Shown here piece after piece: positions 8,887 to 17,364 of a stretch of DNA of 64,000 nt; position 1 is the stretch's first letter, and each line of letters begins with the position of its first letter. Where the stretch lies: NCBI GenBank assembly GCA_947487835.1, contig CANKXX010000002.1, positions 248,001-312,000 on the forward strand. Direction: 5' to 3'. The translations under genes were made by a program, and so were the position numbers. This DNA is from an uncultured Microbacteriaceae bacterium. Its GTDB lineage: Bacteria; Actinomycetota; Actinomycetes; Actinomycetales; Microbacteriaceae. The notes beneath the pieces were generated by a model. It did not search any database. It was not told the origin of the DNA and worked only from the letters and a program-made list of their open reading frames with translations.

Positions 8887-9851
8887 GCGGCGCTCCAGGT
8901 CCAGGTGCGGTGCCCACGGTCCGTCGCGTCCGCCATGGTGACGAGGCCCCGGGCGGTCAGCCGCTCCAGGTTCCCGGTGACGGGGAAGATGAGGTAGTCC
9001 GCCGCCGCGGGGGACCACTCACCGACGTCCGGCGCGATCCGGCGGATCAGGTCGAGGCTCGTGAGTGCCCTGCCCGCTTCCCGCAGGGCCGCGGTGATGG
9101 CGGCGTCGAGGCGCTCGGTGTAGGCGGCGGAGGCGTCGAGGAACGCGGCGACCGCGGCGCCCTCGTAGACGGGGTAGTGGGCGGTGAGCAGCAGCTCGGG
9201 GTCGAGCGCCCGGAAGACCTCGATACTCGCGAGGTAGGGATCCGTGTCGCGGTAGGTGGGCGGGAAGGCCGGGGCGCCGTCGGCGGTCGGCACGGTCTCG
9301 CCCAGCGTCGCGTCGGCGATGAGGAGCGCGGAGCGGTCGGCGTCCCACAGCGCGAGGTGCCCGTCGCTGTGCCCGGGCGTGTGCAGGACGCGGATGGCGC
9401 GGTCGCCGAGGTCGAACTCCTCGCCGCCGCGGAGGCCCCGCGCGACGGGAGCGACCTGGGCCGCCTCCCGGATGTACGCGGTGGTCTCGGGCGGGTCGTC
9501 GAAGCCGTCGGCCTCGCGGAACTCGCCGTAGCGGAGGTCGATGAGCACGTCGAGGTCCTCGGCGAGCGGCAGGTCGAGCTCGCCGGCGAGCAGCTCGGCG
9601 TGCGGCGCCGCGGCGAGAAGAGCCGCGTTGCCGCCGGTGTGGTCGAAGTCGCAGTGCGAGCTGACCACCCAGCGCAGCCGCGCGAGGTCGAAGCCGATGC
9701 TCGCGAGGTAGGGCAGGAGCGTACCGGTAACGCTCTCCGCGACGCCGGTGTCGAAGAGCAGCGCGCCTTCCGGCCCCTCGAGCAGGTACATGGCGATGAA
9801 GCGCTCGCCGAGCGGCGCCTGGATGCGGTGCAGGCCGGGACGCAGCTCCAT
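8883..9851 (-). CDS. Metallo-beta-lactamase-fold hydrolase with variant metal motif
   Basis: A 322-residue MBL-fold protein with a C-terminal helical or winged extension (about residues 245-322). The metal motif reads H66-C-D68-F-D70-H71 instead of the usual HxHxDH, so the second His is replaced by Asp. The other ligands are present: H161 (TPGHSDGH), D180 (LLIADATLGE) and H225 (LLTAHYPVYEG). MBL proteins of this size often hydrolyse lactones or thioesters, so acting on a sugar lactone or a CoA thioester of the pathway would fit. The stop overlaps the oxidoreductase start, and its own start shares bases with the enolase stop (TGATG). Confidence 0.85.
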   Translation of the reverse strand: MELRPGLHRIQAPLGERFIAMYLLEGPEGALLFDTGVAESVTGTLLPYLASIGFDLARLRWVVSSHCDFDHTGGNAALLAAAPHAELLAGELDLPLAEDLDVLIDLRYGEFREADGFDDPPETTAYIREAAQVAPVARGLRGGEEFDLGDRAIRVLHTPGHSDGHLALWDADRSALLIADATLGETVPTADGAPAFPPTYRDTDPYLASIEVFRALDPELLLTAHYPVYEGAAVAAFLDASAAYTERLDAAITAALREAGRALTSLDLIRRIAPDVGEWSPAAADYLIFPVTGNLERLTARGLVTMADATDRGHRTWTWSAA

Positions 9852-11011
9852 CAGTTGACCCGCTCCGCGATGTCGTCCGGGACGAGCCGCAGCCCGGCCC
9901 GCTGCGAGCGCACGTGCGGCCCGTCGACGGAGAGCCACGTGCCCGACGTCTCGTTCGCTTCGATGGCGGCCTCGTCCACCTCGACGCCGGCGCCCGGCCG
10001 GTCGCCGAGCACGATCCCGCCGTCGGCGAGGACCTCGTCGACGGTCAGCCCGAACGGGGTGCCGAGGTCCTGCACCTCTGCGGAGAGGTGGTTGGGCACT
10101 CCGGCCGCGGCGTGCGCCACGGCGGGATTCGAGGTGAGGCCGACCGGGCTCACCGGAAGGTCGCGCGAGTGCGCGGCGACCGCGACGCGGAGGAAGTGGG
10201 TGATGCCCCAGATGGCGCCGGCCTGCACGATGTCCACGGCCCGGTGGTCGAAGAGCGGGGCGTACTGCTCCAGGCCGGTCAGGTTCTCGCCGGTGGCGAC
10301 GGCGGCGCGGATGGAGGAGGACAGGCGCGCGTGGCCCGCGGCGTCCCAGCGCCGCAGCGGCTCCTCCACCCAGGTCAGGTCGACGCGCTCCTCGACCGCG
10401 GAGACGTAGCGGACCGCCTGCTTGAGGTTCCACGACTCGTTCGCGTCGAGCATGAGCGCGGGGCGGGCGGTGTTGACGCTCAGCGCGTCCGCGACGATGC
10501 CGAGGCGGCGCACGTCGGCGTCGATGTCCAGGCCGCCCTTCAGCTTCCCGCTCGTGAACCCGCGTTCGGCGAGGGAGCGGTAGAACGCGGCGAGCGCCTC
10601 GTCGTCGAGCGCGATGTCGAGCCCGGACGCGTAGCCGGGGACGAACCGGTCCCGGGCGCCGAGCAGGCGCCAGAGCGGCTCGCCGGCGATCTTCGCCTTG
10701 ATGTCCCAGAGGGCCATGTCGAGCGTGCCGATGCCGCCGAACGTTGCGCCGCCGTGCCCGGACTTGAACACCCGGGCGAGCATCCGGTCGTACAGGGCCG
10801 TGACGGCGCGCGGGTCCTCGCCCTCGAGGGCCGGGAAGAGGCGGTCGATGTCGCTCGTGGAGCCGATGCCGACGCCCGTCACACCCTCGTCCGTCTCGAG
10901 CAGCACGATGGGCACCTCGGTCACGCCCGAGGCGATGAAGCCGTTCACGTCGCCCACCGGCCGCCCCCAATTCCGGAAGGTGCGCAGGGCTCGATAGCCG
11001 GTGATTCTCAT
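9851..11011 (-). CDS. Enolase-superfamily sugar-acid dehydratase (mandelate racemase type)
   Basis: The 386-residue protein has the mandelate-racemase barrel: K156-x-K158 (SGKLKGG), and the Mg2+ ligands D189 (MLDANESWN), E216 (WVEEPLRRW) and E242 (ATGENLTG). D260 is a candidate for the Asp of the Asp-His dyad. The seventh-strand segment where a His usually follows Pro reads VSPVG (287-291), with H281 just before it, so the usual base may be altered. Dehydration of an aldonate to a 2-keto-3-deoxy acid is the expected reaction. ATG at 11011 is chosen because AAGGA lies 4-5 bases upstream; an in-frame ATG at 11023 lacks a ribosome binding site. First gene of the operon. Confidence 0.87.
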   Translation of the reverse strand: MRITGYRALRTFRNWGRPVGDVNGFIASGVTEVPIVLLETDEGVTGVGIGSTSDIDRLFPALEGEDPRAVTALYDRMLARVFKSGHGGATFGGIGTLDMALWDIKAKIAGEPLWRLLGARDRFVPGYASGLDIALDDEALAAFYRSLAERGFTSGKLKGGLDIDADVRRLGIVADALSVNTARPALMLDANESWNLKQAVRYVSAVEERVDLTWVEEPLRRWDAAGHARLSSSIRAAVATGENLTGLEQYAPLFDHRAVDIVQAGAIWGITHFLRVAVAAHSRDLPVSPVGLTSNPAVAHAAAGVPNHLSAEVQDLGTPFGLTVDEVLADGGIVLGDRPGAGVEVDEAAIEANETSGTWLSVDGPHVRSQRAGLRLVPDDIAERVN

Positions 11012-11177
11012 AACGTCCTTCATCGTCGAAACACGGTGCGAGCAGACTCGCGAGAAACAACATACATCACATGTGTGCACTATCGCGCGACTTCATTGGC
11101 CGCCAATAGTATGACGTCGTATCTGCGCCGGCCATCGACCCCCGGAGGCGGCGCGCCGACCGGACGAAGGAGTTCGC
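11012..11177. promoter_or_regulatory. Divergent control region of the sugar-acid locus
   Basis: This 166-bp region separates the leftward catabolic operon from the rightward beta-helix gene. It is clearly less GC-rich than its surroundings, as expected for promoters. It contains the perfect 8-bp palindrome CACATGTG at 11068-11075 and the sequence GTATGAC at 11109-11115. GTATGAC recurs inside the ABC-transporter promoter at 13322-13328, which makes it a candidate for part of the FadR-type operator. No confident -35/-10 pair could be assigned by eye. Confidence 0.5.
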
Positions 11178-13313
11178 ATGCCGACCGACCGCCTCGAGGT
11201 CTACATCGGGCCGCACGGATCCCACCACGGCATCGGCTCCGCCACCTATCCGGTCCGCGAGCTGGGCCAGGCGATGCGCCTCCTCCGCGTGCGGCGGGCC
11301 CCCGGCCAGCAGGCCGTCATCTGGGTCCTGCCCGGCACCTACCGCATGCCGGAGACGCTCGAGCTCGGCCCCGACGACTCGCACACGACCATCGCCGCGA
11401 CGGGGGACGGGGCGGTGTTCGACGGCTCCGCCGAGATCGCCGGCTGGAGCGAGACCGTCGTGCGCGGCCGCACGGTGTGGAGCGCGCCCGCCCCGGAGCG
11501 CCGGTTCGTGAGCCTGTACGTGAACGGCGCGCGTCGCTCGCGGCCCCGCTATCCGCGGACCGGTGAGCTGCGCATGGAGCGCCAGGCGGGGCTCGACGTG
11601 CGCGGCGACTTCGACGGCACCCTCTTCGACGGGTCCGACCGGTTCGAGTTCGCGGACGGCGACCTGCCGCCGCTCGCCGATCCCACGGAGGTCGAGGTGG
11701 TCGTGCCGCACTTCTGGGTGCAGGAGCGCATGCCGATCGCCTCGGTCGACCGCGACCGGCGGGAGCTCGTCAGCTCGCGGCGCAGCATCTTCGCCCTCCG
11801 CGACGACGCGACCAAGCGGTTCGCCCGCTACTGGCTCGACAACGTGGGGGAGGCCTTCGGCGAGGAGGCGGGCGAGTGGTACCTCGACCGCAGCGGCGCG
11901 GTCTCCGGCGCGAGCGAGCCGCGGCTGCTCTACGCCCCGCTGCCCGGCGAGCAGCTGGGCGACGCCGTGATCGCCGCCCCCGCCATCGAGCGCTTCGTGC
12001 GCGTCGCCGGAGACCCCGCGGGCGGGCGCGCCGTCCGCAACGTGCGGATCGAGGGAATCACGTTCCGCCACGCCGGCTACGAGGAGACCCCGCCCGCCCG
12101 CGCGCCGTTCGGCGTGCGCGAGGACGAGATGCTCCCGCGGGACGTGGAGTACGCCGCGGCCGTGCAGGGCGCGACGGAGGCGACCGCGGCGGTCGTCCTC
12201 GAGGGCGCGCGGGACTGCGTGTTCCTGGGCGGCGGGGTCGAGCGGGTCGACGGGTACGCCATCGAGCTGGGGGCGGGCACGCGCGGGGCGCTCGTCAGCG
12301 GCGCGCTGCTCCGCGACCTCGGAGCGGGTGCCGTGCGCGCCGGCGGCTCGGCGGACGCGTCGAGCGAGGGGTTCTGCCGCGCCAACGAGGTGAGCGACTG
12401 CGAGATCGTCGAGGGCGGCCGGGTCTACCCCAACGCGGTCGCCGTCCTCTTCCAGCACGGAGCCGACAACGTTCTCGCGCACAACCACATCCACGACTTC
12501 TTCTACACCGGCGTCTCCGTGGGCTGGGTCTGGGACTACGCGCCCAGCCCGTCCTCGAACAACCTCATCGCGTTCAACCACATCCACGACCTGGGGAAGC
12601 GGCGGCTGAACGACACGGGCGGCATCTACCTCCTCGGCATCGCGGCGGGCACCGTCGTGCGGGGGAACCACGTGCACGACGTGGTCTGCCGCAACTACGG
12701 TGGCTGGGGCATCTACCTCGACCAGGGGTCGTCGCATGTGATCGTCGAGGGCAACGTCGTGCACGACTGCAGCCACCAGACCTTCCACGTGAACTACGGG
12801 CGGGAGAACGTCGTGCGGCACAACATCCTGGCGTTCGGCGGCGAGAGCCAGGTGGCGGTGACCAAGCCCGAGGCGCACCGGCCGTTCACGTTCTCGCACA
12901 ACATCGTGGTGGGCCGGGGCGCGCCCGCGTTCGCCGGCCGCCAGGACCACCGGGATGTCCGGGGGCTCGCCGTGGAGAGCGACCTCAACCTGTTCTGGGA
13001 CGAGCGGCCCGTGGAGGGCGCTCTCCTCGCGGGCAACGGCGGGTACGACGCGGACCTGCGCTGGGAGCTCCGCGAGCCGCTCGATGACGTGTGGTCCGCG
13101 GCGGGCCGGGACCGGCACTCCGTGATCGCGGATCCTGGCTTCGCCGACGCGGCCCGCGCGGACTTCCGCGTCGAGCCGGGCGGCCCCGCGGAGGGCCTGG
13201 GCATCCTCGTGCCCGACCCGTCGCTGGCCGGACCGCGCCCCGAGCCGGAGCGCACGCACCCGCTGCGCCGCCGCACGCTGCCCGACCTCGCACTCGCGCC
13301 CGAATACGTTTGA
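11178..13313 (+). CDS. Right-handed parallel beta-helix protein, GH141-like
   Basis: A 711-residue protein without signal peptide. The N-terminal part (about 1-250) has the strand pattern VIWVLPGTYRMPETLEL and a PHFWVQERMPI segment seen in large beta-helix glycosidases. The central part (about 290-640) repeats helix coils, including NHIHDFFYTG, NHIHDLGKRRLND and NHVHDVVCRNYGGWG. The arrangement resembles family GH141 and related beta-helix glycosidases, which include alpha-L-fucosidases; that would fit the deoxysugar enzymes at the left edge. A cytosolic location implies action on an imported oligosaccharide. A canonical AGGAG-like site (gaagga at 11164-11169) precedes the ATG. The family assignment is by pattern only. 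Confidence 0.72.
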   Translation: MPTDRLEVYIGPHGSHHGIGSATYPVRELGQAMRLLRVRRAPGQQAVIWVLPGTYRMPETLELGPDDSHTTIAATGDGAVFDGSAEIAGWSETVVRGRTVWSAPAPERRFVSLYVNGARRSRPRYPRTGELRMERQAGLDVRGDFDGTLFDGSDRFEFADGDLPPLADPTEVEVVVPHFWVQERMPIASVDRDRRELVSSRRSIFALRDDATKRFARYWLDNVGEAFGEEAGEWYLDRSGAVSGASEPRLLYAPLPGEQLGDAVIAAPAIERFVRVAGDPAGGRAVRNVRIEGITFRHAGYEETPPARAPFGVREDEMLPRDVEYAAAVQGATEATAAVVLEGARDCVFLGGGVERVDGYAIELGAGTRGALVSGALLRDLGAGAVRAGGSADASSEGFCRANEVSDCEIVEGGRVYPNAVAVLFQHGADNVLAHNHIHDFFYTGVSVGWVWDYAPSPSSNNLIAFNHIHDLGKRRLNDTGGIYLLGIAAGTVVRGNHVHDVVCRNYGGWGIYLDQGSSHVIVEGNVVHDCSHQTFHVNYGRENVVRHNILAFGGESQVAVTKPEAHRPFTFSHNIVVGRGAPAFAGRQDHRDVRGLAVESDLNLFWDERPVEGALLAGNGGYDADLRWELREPLDDVWSAAGRDRHSVIADPGFADAARADFRVEPGGPAEGLGILVPDPSLAGPRPEPERTHPLRRRTLPDLALAPEYV

Positions 13314-13338
13314 CATGACACGTATGACCAATTACATT
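13310..13338 (+). promoter_or_regulatory. Sigma-70-type promoter of the sugar ABC operon
   Basis: TTGACA at 13310-13315 and TACATT at 13333-13338 are separated by exactly 17 bp, a near-consensus vegetative promoter. The -35 box overlaps the stop codon of the beta-helix gene. The spacer carries GTATGAC, shared with the divergent control region at 11109-11115, which could be an operator half-site. It predicts a 5' leader of about 90 nt for the binding-protein gene. Confidence 0.75.
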
Positions 13339-13390
13339 CGGCGTACCGGCGCAGTGCTGCACCAAGGCTGCCCGCGCCATCACCCGGCGA

Positions 13391-13410
13391 GGCGCTCCGC
13401 CCCGAGCGCC
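13391..13410 (+). other. Leader hairpin before the sugar-binding-protein gene
   Basis: GGCGCTC (13391-13397) and GAGCGCC (13404-13410) form a 7-bp stem with a 6-nt loop in the leader, ending 11 nt before the GGAAGG ribosome binding site of the gene at 13437. It could stabilise the 5' end of the mRNA or influence translation; no function is shown. Confidence 0.45.
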
Positions 13411-13436
13411 CGCACACATATGGAAGGCACTTCGCA

Positions 13437-14669
13437 ATGAAGCGATTGATCAGCTCCGCAGCACTCGGTCTCGCCGCGGCCCTCACCCTCACGGCATGCG
13501 GCGGCGCGAGCACCGGCGCAACAGGCGGCTCCGGTGGCGGCGGCGAGGGTGGCTCGGCCGACAGGCTCGTCATCTGGAACTGGGGCGCGTCGGACGACGC
13601 CGCCGCGGCCTTCCAGGAGGACGTCGTCGCGAACTTCAACGAGACCCACCCCGACGTCGAGGTCGAGATCGTCTCGCAGCCGTTCGACCAGTACTACACG
13701 CTCCTCGGCAGCGCGATCGAGGCGGGCACGGGCCCGGACGTCGCCCTGTTCAACGGTGGCACGCAGCTGAAGAGCCGTGCCGACTCGCTCATCCCCGTCA
13801 CCGACGAGCTGTCCGACATCACGGGCGACCTCGCCGGCTGGCCGGCCTTCCAGGCGGACGGCGAGACGTACTCCGCGCCGATGTTCCTCCAGGGCTTCCC
13901 CATCTACTTCAACAAGGCCATCTTCACTTCGGCCGGCCTCGACCCCGAGAACCCGCCGAAGACGTGGGAGGAGCTCGGCGCCGCCTGCGACGCCATCGAG
14001 GCGGGCACCGAGGTGGACTGCTTCGCCCTCGGCAACAAGGAGGGACTCGGCATCGAGTTCTTCATGTCCGGCCTCGGCTCCGGAATCTTCACCGCGGACG
14101 AGTACGACGCCTGGATCGACGGCGAGCGCGACTGGACGAGCGAGCACGCCCGCCAGGTGCTCACCATGTGGGCCGAGTCGAGCGCGAACGGCTGGTACAA
14201 CGACGGCGCGAACTCGACCGCCATGTTCAACGACTCCTTCGACCTCTTCTCCGGCGGCAAGGCGGCCATGGTCATCGGGCTCTCCTCGGGTATCGCCCAC
14301 TGGAAGCAGTTCGACGAGTTCCTCGGTGAGGACCTCGGCTTCATGATGCCCGTCACCACGAACGAGGGCACGACGATCGCGCTGCCCATCGAGGGTGGCA
14401 TCGGTTACGGCGTGCTCAACGAGGACAAGAAGGACATCGCGGTCGACTGGATCAAGGCGACCGTCGAGCGCGACGCCCAGGCCGACTACGCGCTGGCCGG
14501 CGGCCAGATCGTCTCCAACACCACGGTCGAGCTCGACACCGACATCACCTCGGCGCAGGAGATCATCGCGGAGCTGCCCGGCAGCAAGCCGCTGCTGCAC
14601 ACCGCGCTCTCCGGTGACACGCTCGACCTCCTGCACCGCTCGGCCAGCAGCTGCTGGTCGGCGAGGTGA
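13437..14669 (+). CDS. Sugar ABC transporter binding lipoprotein, C-terminal frameshift
   Basis: A family 1 carbohydrate-binding lipoprotein. Signal peptide and lipobox end at C21 (LTLTACGG), followed by a Gly/Ser-rich linker and a full two-lobe domain. After codon 399 the frame runs into a foreign 11-residue tail and stops at 14669. The -1 shifted frame from 14636 instead continues as PLGQQLLVGEVTVDDAVAQL and ends at 14713, just before the permease start. This is how such proteins normally end. One base therefore appears to be missing between about 14625 and 14640: either a real frameshift that trims about 25 residues or a sequence error. GGAAGG at 13422-13427 is the ribosome binding site. 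The two permease genes follow. Confidence 0.88.
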   Translation: MKRLISSAALGLAAALTLTACGGASTGATGGSGGGGEGGSADRLVIWNWGASDDAAAAFQEDVVANFNETHPDVEVEIVSQPFDQYYTLLGSAIEAGTGPDVALFNGGTQLKSRADSLIPVTDELSDITGDLAGWPAFQADGETYSAPMFLQGFPIYFNKAIFTSAGLDPENPPKTWEELGAACDAIEAGTEVDCFALGNKEGLGIEFFMSGLGSGIFTADEYDAWIDGERDWTSEHARQVLTMWAESSANGWYNDGANSTAMFNDSFDLFSGGKAAMVIGLSSGIAHWKQFDEFLGEDLGFMMPVTTNEGTTIALPIEGGIGYGVLNEDKKDIAVDWIKATVERDAQADYALAGGQIVSNTTVELDTDITSAQEIIAELPGSKPLLHTALSGDTLDLLHRSASSCWSAR

Positions 14670-14717
14670 CCGTAGACGACGCCGTCGCCCAGCTGCAGGC
14701 ATCGGAAGAGTGAGTTC

Positions 14718-15662
14718 GTGACCGCATTGCTCGGGTCCCGGCCGGACGTCCCCACGGACGTCCGGCCCGGGGCCGCGTCCCCGAAGCGCCGCCCCCGCCG
14801 GCGCTTCAGCCTCGAGCGCTCCGCGCCGCTCGTGCTCGTGTTCCCCGCGATCGCCATCCTGCTCGTGTTCCGGGTCTACCCGCTGGTGCTCGGCGTGAAC
14901 TTCTCGTTCACCGGCGACCAGGAGCTGAACGGCGTCTTCATCGGGCTCGACAACTACGTCACCCTCTTCACCGACGTCCGCTTCCACGCCGCGGCGCGCA
15001 ACGTGATCGTCGTGCTGCTGTTCGTGCCGCTCGAGGTGCTCGTCGCCGGCATCCTCGCGACCTTCATCTTCCTCAAGGTGCCCGGCCACCGGTTCTACCG
15101 CAGCGTGTATTTCCTGCCGGTCGTGCTGTCGCCCATCATCATCGGCGCCATCTTCAACATCGTGCTCGCGGCCAACGGCCCCCTCAACGACGTGAACAAG
15201 GCGCTCGGTCTACCCGTGATCGACTGGCTCGGCCAGTCGAACAGCGCGCTGCCGAGCGTGCTCGGCGTGCACATCTGGGCCACCTTCGGCATGGCGCTCG
15301 TGATCTTCCTCGCCGGCTTCTCGACCGTCGACCAGGAGCTGCTCGACGCCGCCCGCATCGACGGCGCGAGCCTCGCGCAGACCATCTGGTACGTCGTCAT
15401 CCCCGAGCTGTCGCAGACGATCCAGTTCGTGTTCGTCACCACGACCATCGGCATGCTGACCGGCATCTTCGGACTCCTCTACACGATGACGGCAGGCGGC
15501 CCCGGTGCCGCCTCCTACCTGCCGGAGTTCCTCATCTGGAAGCTGAACGGCGAGGCGAAGCCCGCCCTCGCGTCCGCCGCGTCCGTCGTGCTGCTCCTGC
15601 TGATCCTCGTGATCGGCCTGCTCCAGATCCGCGTGCTCCGCCGCGCCACCAAGGAGGTCTGA
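14718..15662 (+). CDS. Sugar ABC transporter permease (MalF type)
   Basis: A 314-residue integral membrane protein with about six transmembrane segments after a basic 25-residue cytoplasmic tail. The cytoplasmic EAA loop appears as LDAARIDGASLAQTIWYVV in the C-terminal third, the site that contacts the ATPase. It starts with GTG at 14718, with GGAAG 10 bases upstream inside the end of the binding-protein region. Its stop shares one base with the next start. It forms the translocation channel with the MalG-type partner; a shared MsiK-type ATPase encoded elsewhere would energise it, because no ATPase gene is present here. Confidence 0.93.
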   Translation: MTALLGSRPDVPTDVRPGAASPKRRPRRRFSLERSAPLVLVFPAIAILLVFRVYPLVLGVNFSFTGDQELNGVFIGLDNYVTLFTDVRFHAAARNVIVVLLFVPLEVLVAGILATFIFLKVPGHRFYRSVYFLPVVLSPIIIGAIFNIVLAANGPLNDVNKALGLPVIDWLGQSNSALPSVLGVHIWATFGMALVIFLAGFSTVDQELLDAARIDGASLAQTIWYVVIPELSQTIQFVFVTTTIGMLTGIFGLLYTMTAGGPGAASYLPEFLIWKLNGEAKPALASAASVVLLLLILVIGLLQIRVLRRATKEV

Positions 15663-16489
15663 TGCGCAGCAGAGGCGCGGCCCGCTGGATCATCGCGGCC
15701 CCGATGGCGCTCCTCGCCATCGCCACCATCTACCCGATGCTCTACACGCTGAACATCGCCCTGAAATCCCGGGTCGACTACGTGCTCGACCGCGGCGGCC
15801 TCACGACCGATCTCAACTTCCAGAACTTCGTCGACGCCTGGACCCAGGCCAACATGGGCCGGTACTACCTGAACTCGATCTTCGTGACGGTCGTCTCGGT
15901 CGCGCTCATCCTGCTCATCTCGTCGATGGCGGGCTTCGCGCTCAGCCACCTGACGTTCCGGGGGAGCAGGGCGACGTTCCTGCTGATCCTGGCGGCGATG
16001 ATGATCCCGTTCCAGGTCATCATGGTGCCGTTCATCAAGACGCTGAGCGACTTCTCGATGATCAACACCTACCCGGGGCTGATCGTCGCGTACGTCTCGC
16101 AGTTCCTGCCGTTCACGATCTACTTCATGACCGCGTACTTCGCGCGGATCCCGAAGGAGATCACCGAGGCGGCCCGCGTCGACGGCAACACCATCTACGG
16201 CGTCTTCGGCCGCATCATGCTGCCGCTCGGCCGCCCGGCGCTGCTGTCGATGGGCATCCTGAACGCCCTGTTCTGCTGGAACGACATCCTGATCTCGCTA
16301 CTCGTCATGCAGTCGCCCAGCCAGCGGACGCTGATGGTCGGCGTGAGCGCGCTGCGCGGTCAGTACCCGGACAACGTGCCGACCTACCTGGCCGGCGTGC
16401 TGCTCGTGGTGCTGCCGCTCATCGTCGTGTACCTGATCTTCCAGCGCCAGATCACGACCGGCGTCACGGCCGGCGCGACGAAGGGCTGA
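15662..16489 (+). CDS. Sugar ABC transporter permease (MalG type)
   Basis: The 275-residue partner permease has about six transmembrane segments and the EAA loop EAARVDGNTIYGVFGRIMLP, with the following LPLGRP typical of the CUT1 family of oligosaccharide importers. Its ATG overlaps the stop of the first permease by one base (TGATG). It ends the transporter operon; the convergent patatin gene begins 11 nt downstream. The nearby beta-helix glycosidase-like protein without secretion signal suggests that the imported solute is an oligosaccharide broken down inside the cell. Confidence 0.93.
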   Translation: MRSRGAARWIIAAPMALLAIATIYPMLYTLNIALKSRVDYVLDRGGLTTDLNFQNFVDAWTQANMGRYYLNSIFVTVVSVALILLISSMAGFALSHLTFRGSRATFLLILAAMMIPFQVIMVPFIKTLSDFSMINTYPGLIVAYVSQFLPFTIYFMTAYFARIPKEITEAARVDGNTIYGVFGRIMLPLGRPALLSMGILNALFCWNDILISLLVMQSPSQRTLMVGVSALRGQYPDNVPTYLAGVLLVVLPLIVVYLIFQRQITTGVTAGATKG

Positions 16490-16500
16490 GTGGGGGCGGG

Positions 16501-17364
16501 TCAGCGCCAGAAGGCGCGGACCCGCTCGGCCACGTCCGCGGCCTGGGCGAAGCCGGCGAGCGCGGACGCGGTGCTCGACTCCGGCAGCAGCGGGTTCGTG
16601 CCGAAGGCCGCCGTGCTCTCCGCGTCCGCGACGATCACGAGCACCTCGGCGGTCGACCGGAGCGCCTCCGCCGCGACGGTGAGCGTCGGGCCGAGCGGGC
16701 TCACGGCGAGCTCGGGTCCGCAGGCCACGATGAGCACGCGATCGCAGTCCGCCGCCACGTCGGCGTTCGTGCTCGACCGCATCCCGCCGTCCATGAGCAG
16801 CCGCCCGTCGACCATCGTCGCCGGGTAGACGCCGGGCACCGCGCAGCTCGCGGCCACGGCCCGCGACAGCGGGACGCCGGACGTGGAGTCGAGCACCCGG
16901 AACGTGCCGTCCAGCGCGTCGACCGCGGTGACCCGCAGCTCGCCTGCGGGCCACTCGGTCGTCGGCAGCAGGCGCTCGAAGCGGGTGACGGCCTGGTCGT
17001 CGGTCTCGGGCGTGTGCGCCCGCGCGGCGACCCGGCCGATGATCGACCGCGCCTGCTCCTCGGTGCCCGTGCTCTGCGCGGCCGCGGCGCCCGCGGCCAG
17101 CAGCGGCTCGAGGTCGAGGCCCTCGACGCCGGCGAGGTCGTAGGACGGCGGCTCGAGCAACGAATCGTAGGTGGACTGCAGCGCGCCGGCGCGGAGGACG
17201 GTGCCGACGACGGAGCCCGCCGACGTGCCGACCACGACATCCGCGTCCGAGACGTCGATGCCCCGCTCGAGGAGTCCGGCGAGCAGGCCGGTCTCCCAGG
17301 CGATGCCGGCCACCCCGCCGCCGCCGAGCACGAGTGCCGTGCGTCCGTCGCCCTGCTTCGCCAT
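16501..17364 (-). CDS. Patatin-like phospholipase family protein
   Basis: The 287-residue protein has the complete patatin active site: oxyanion hole GGGGVAG (14-20), nucleophile Ser48 in GTSAG, and Asp192 in the DGG motif that completes the Ser-Asp dyad. It is predicted to hydrolyse acyl esters of lipids. No signal peptide is present. The ATG at 17364 is preceded by AGAGGA at suitable distance; the longer open frame upstream lies in low-complexity repeats and is not coding. It stands alone, convergent with the sugar permease gene and divergent from the J-domain gene. Confidence 0.88.
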   Translation of the reverse strand: MAKQGDGRTALVLGGGGVAGIAWETGLLAGLLERGIDVSDADVVVGTSAGSVVGTVLRAGALQSTYDSLLEPPSYDLAGVEGLDLEPLLAAGAAAAQSTGTEEQARSIIGRVAARAHTPETDDQAVTRFERLLPTTEWPAGELRVTAVDALDGTFRVLDSTSGVPLSRAVAASCAVPGVYPATMVDGRLLMDGGMRSSTNADVAADCDRVLIVACGPELAVSPLGPTLTVAAEALRSTAEVLVIVADAESTAAFGTNPLLPESSTASALAGFAQAADVAERVRAFWR

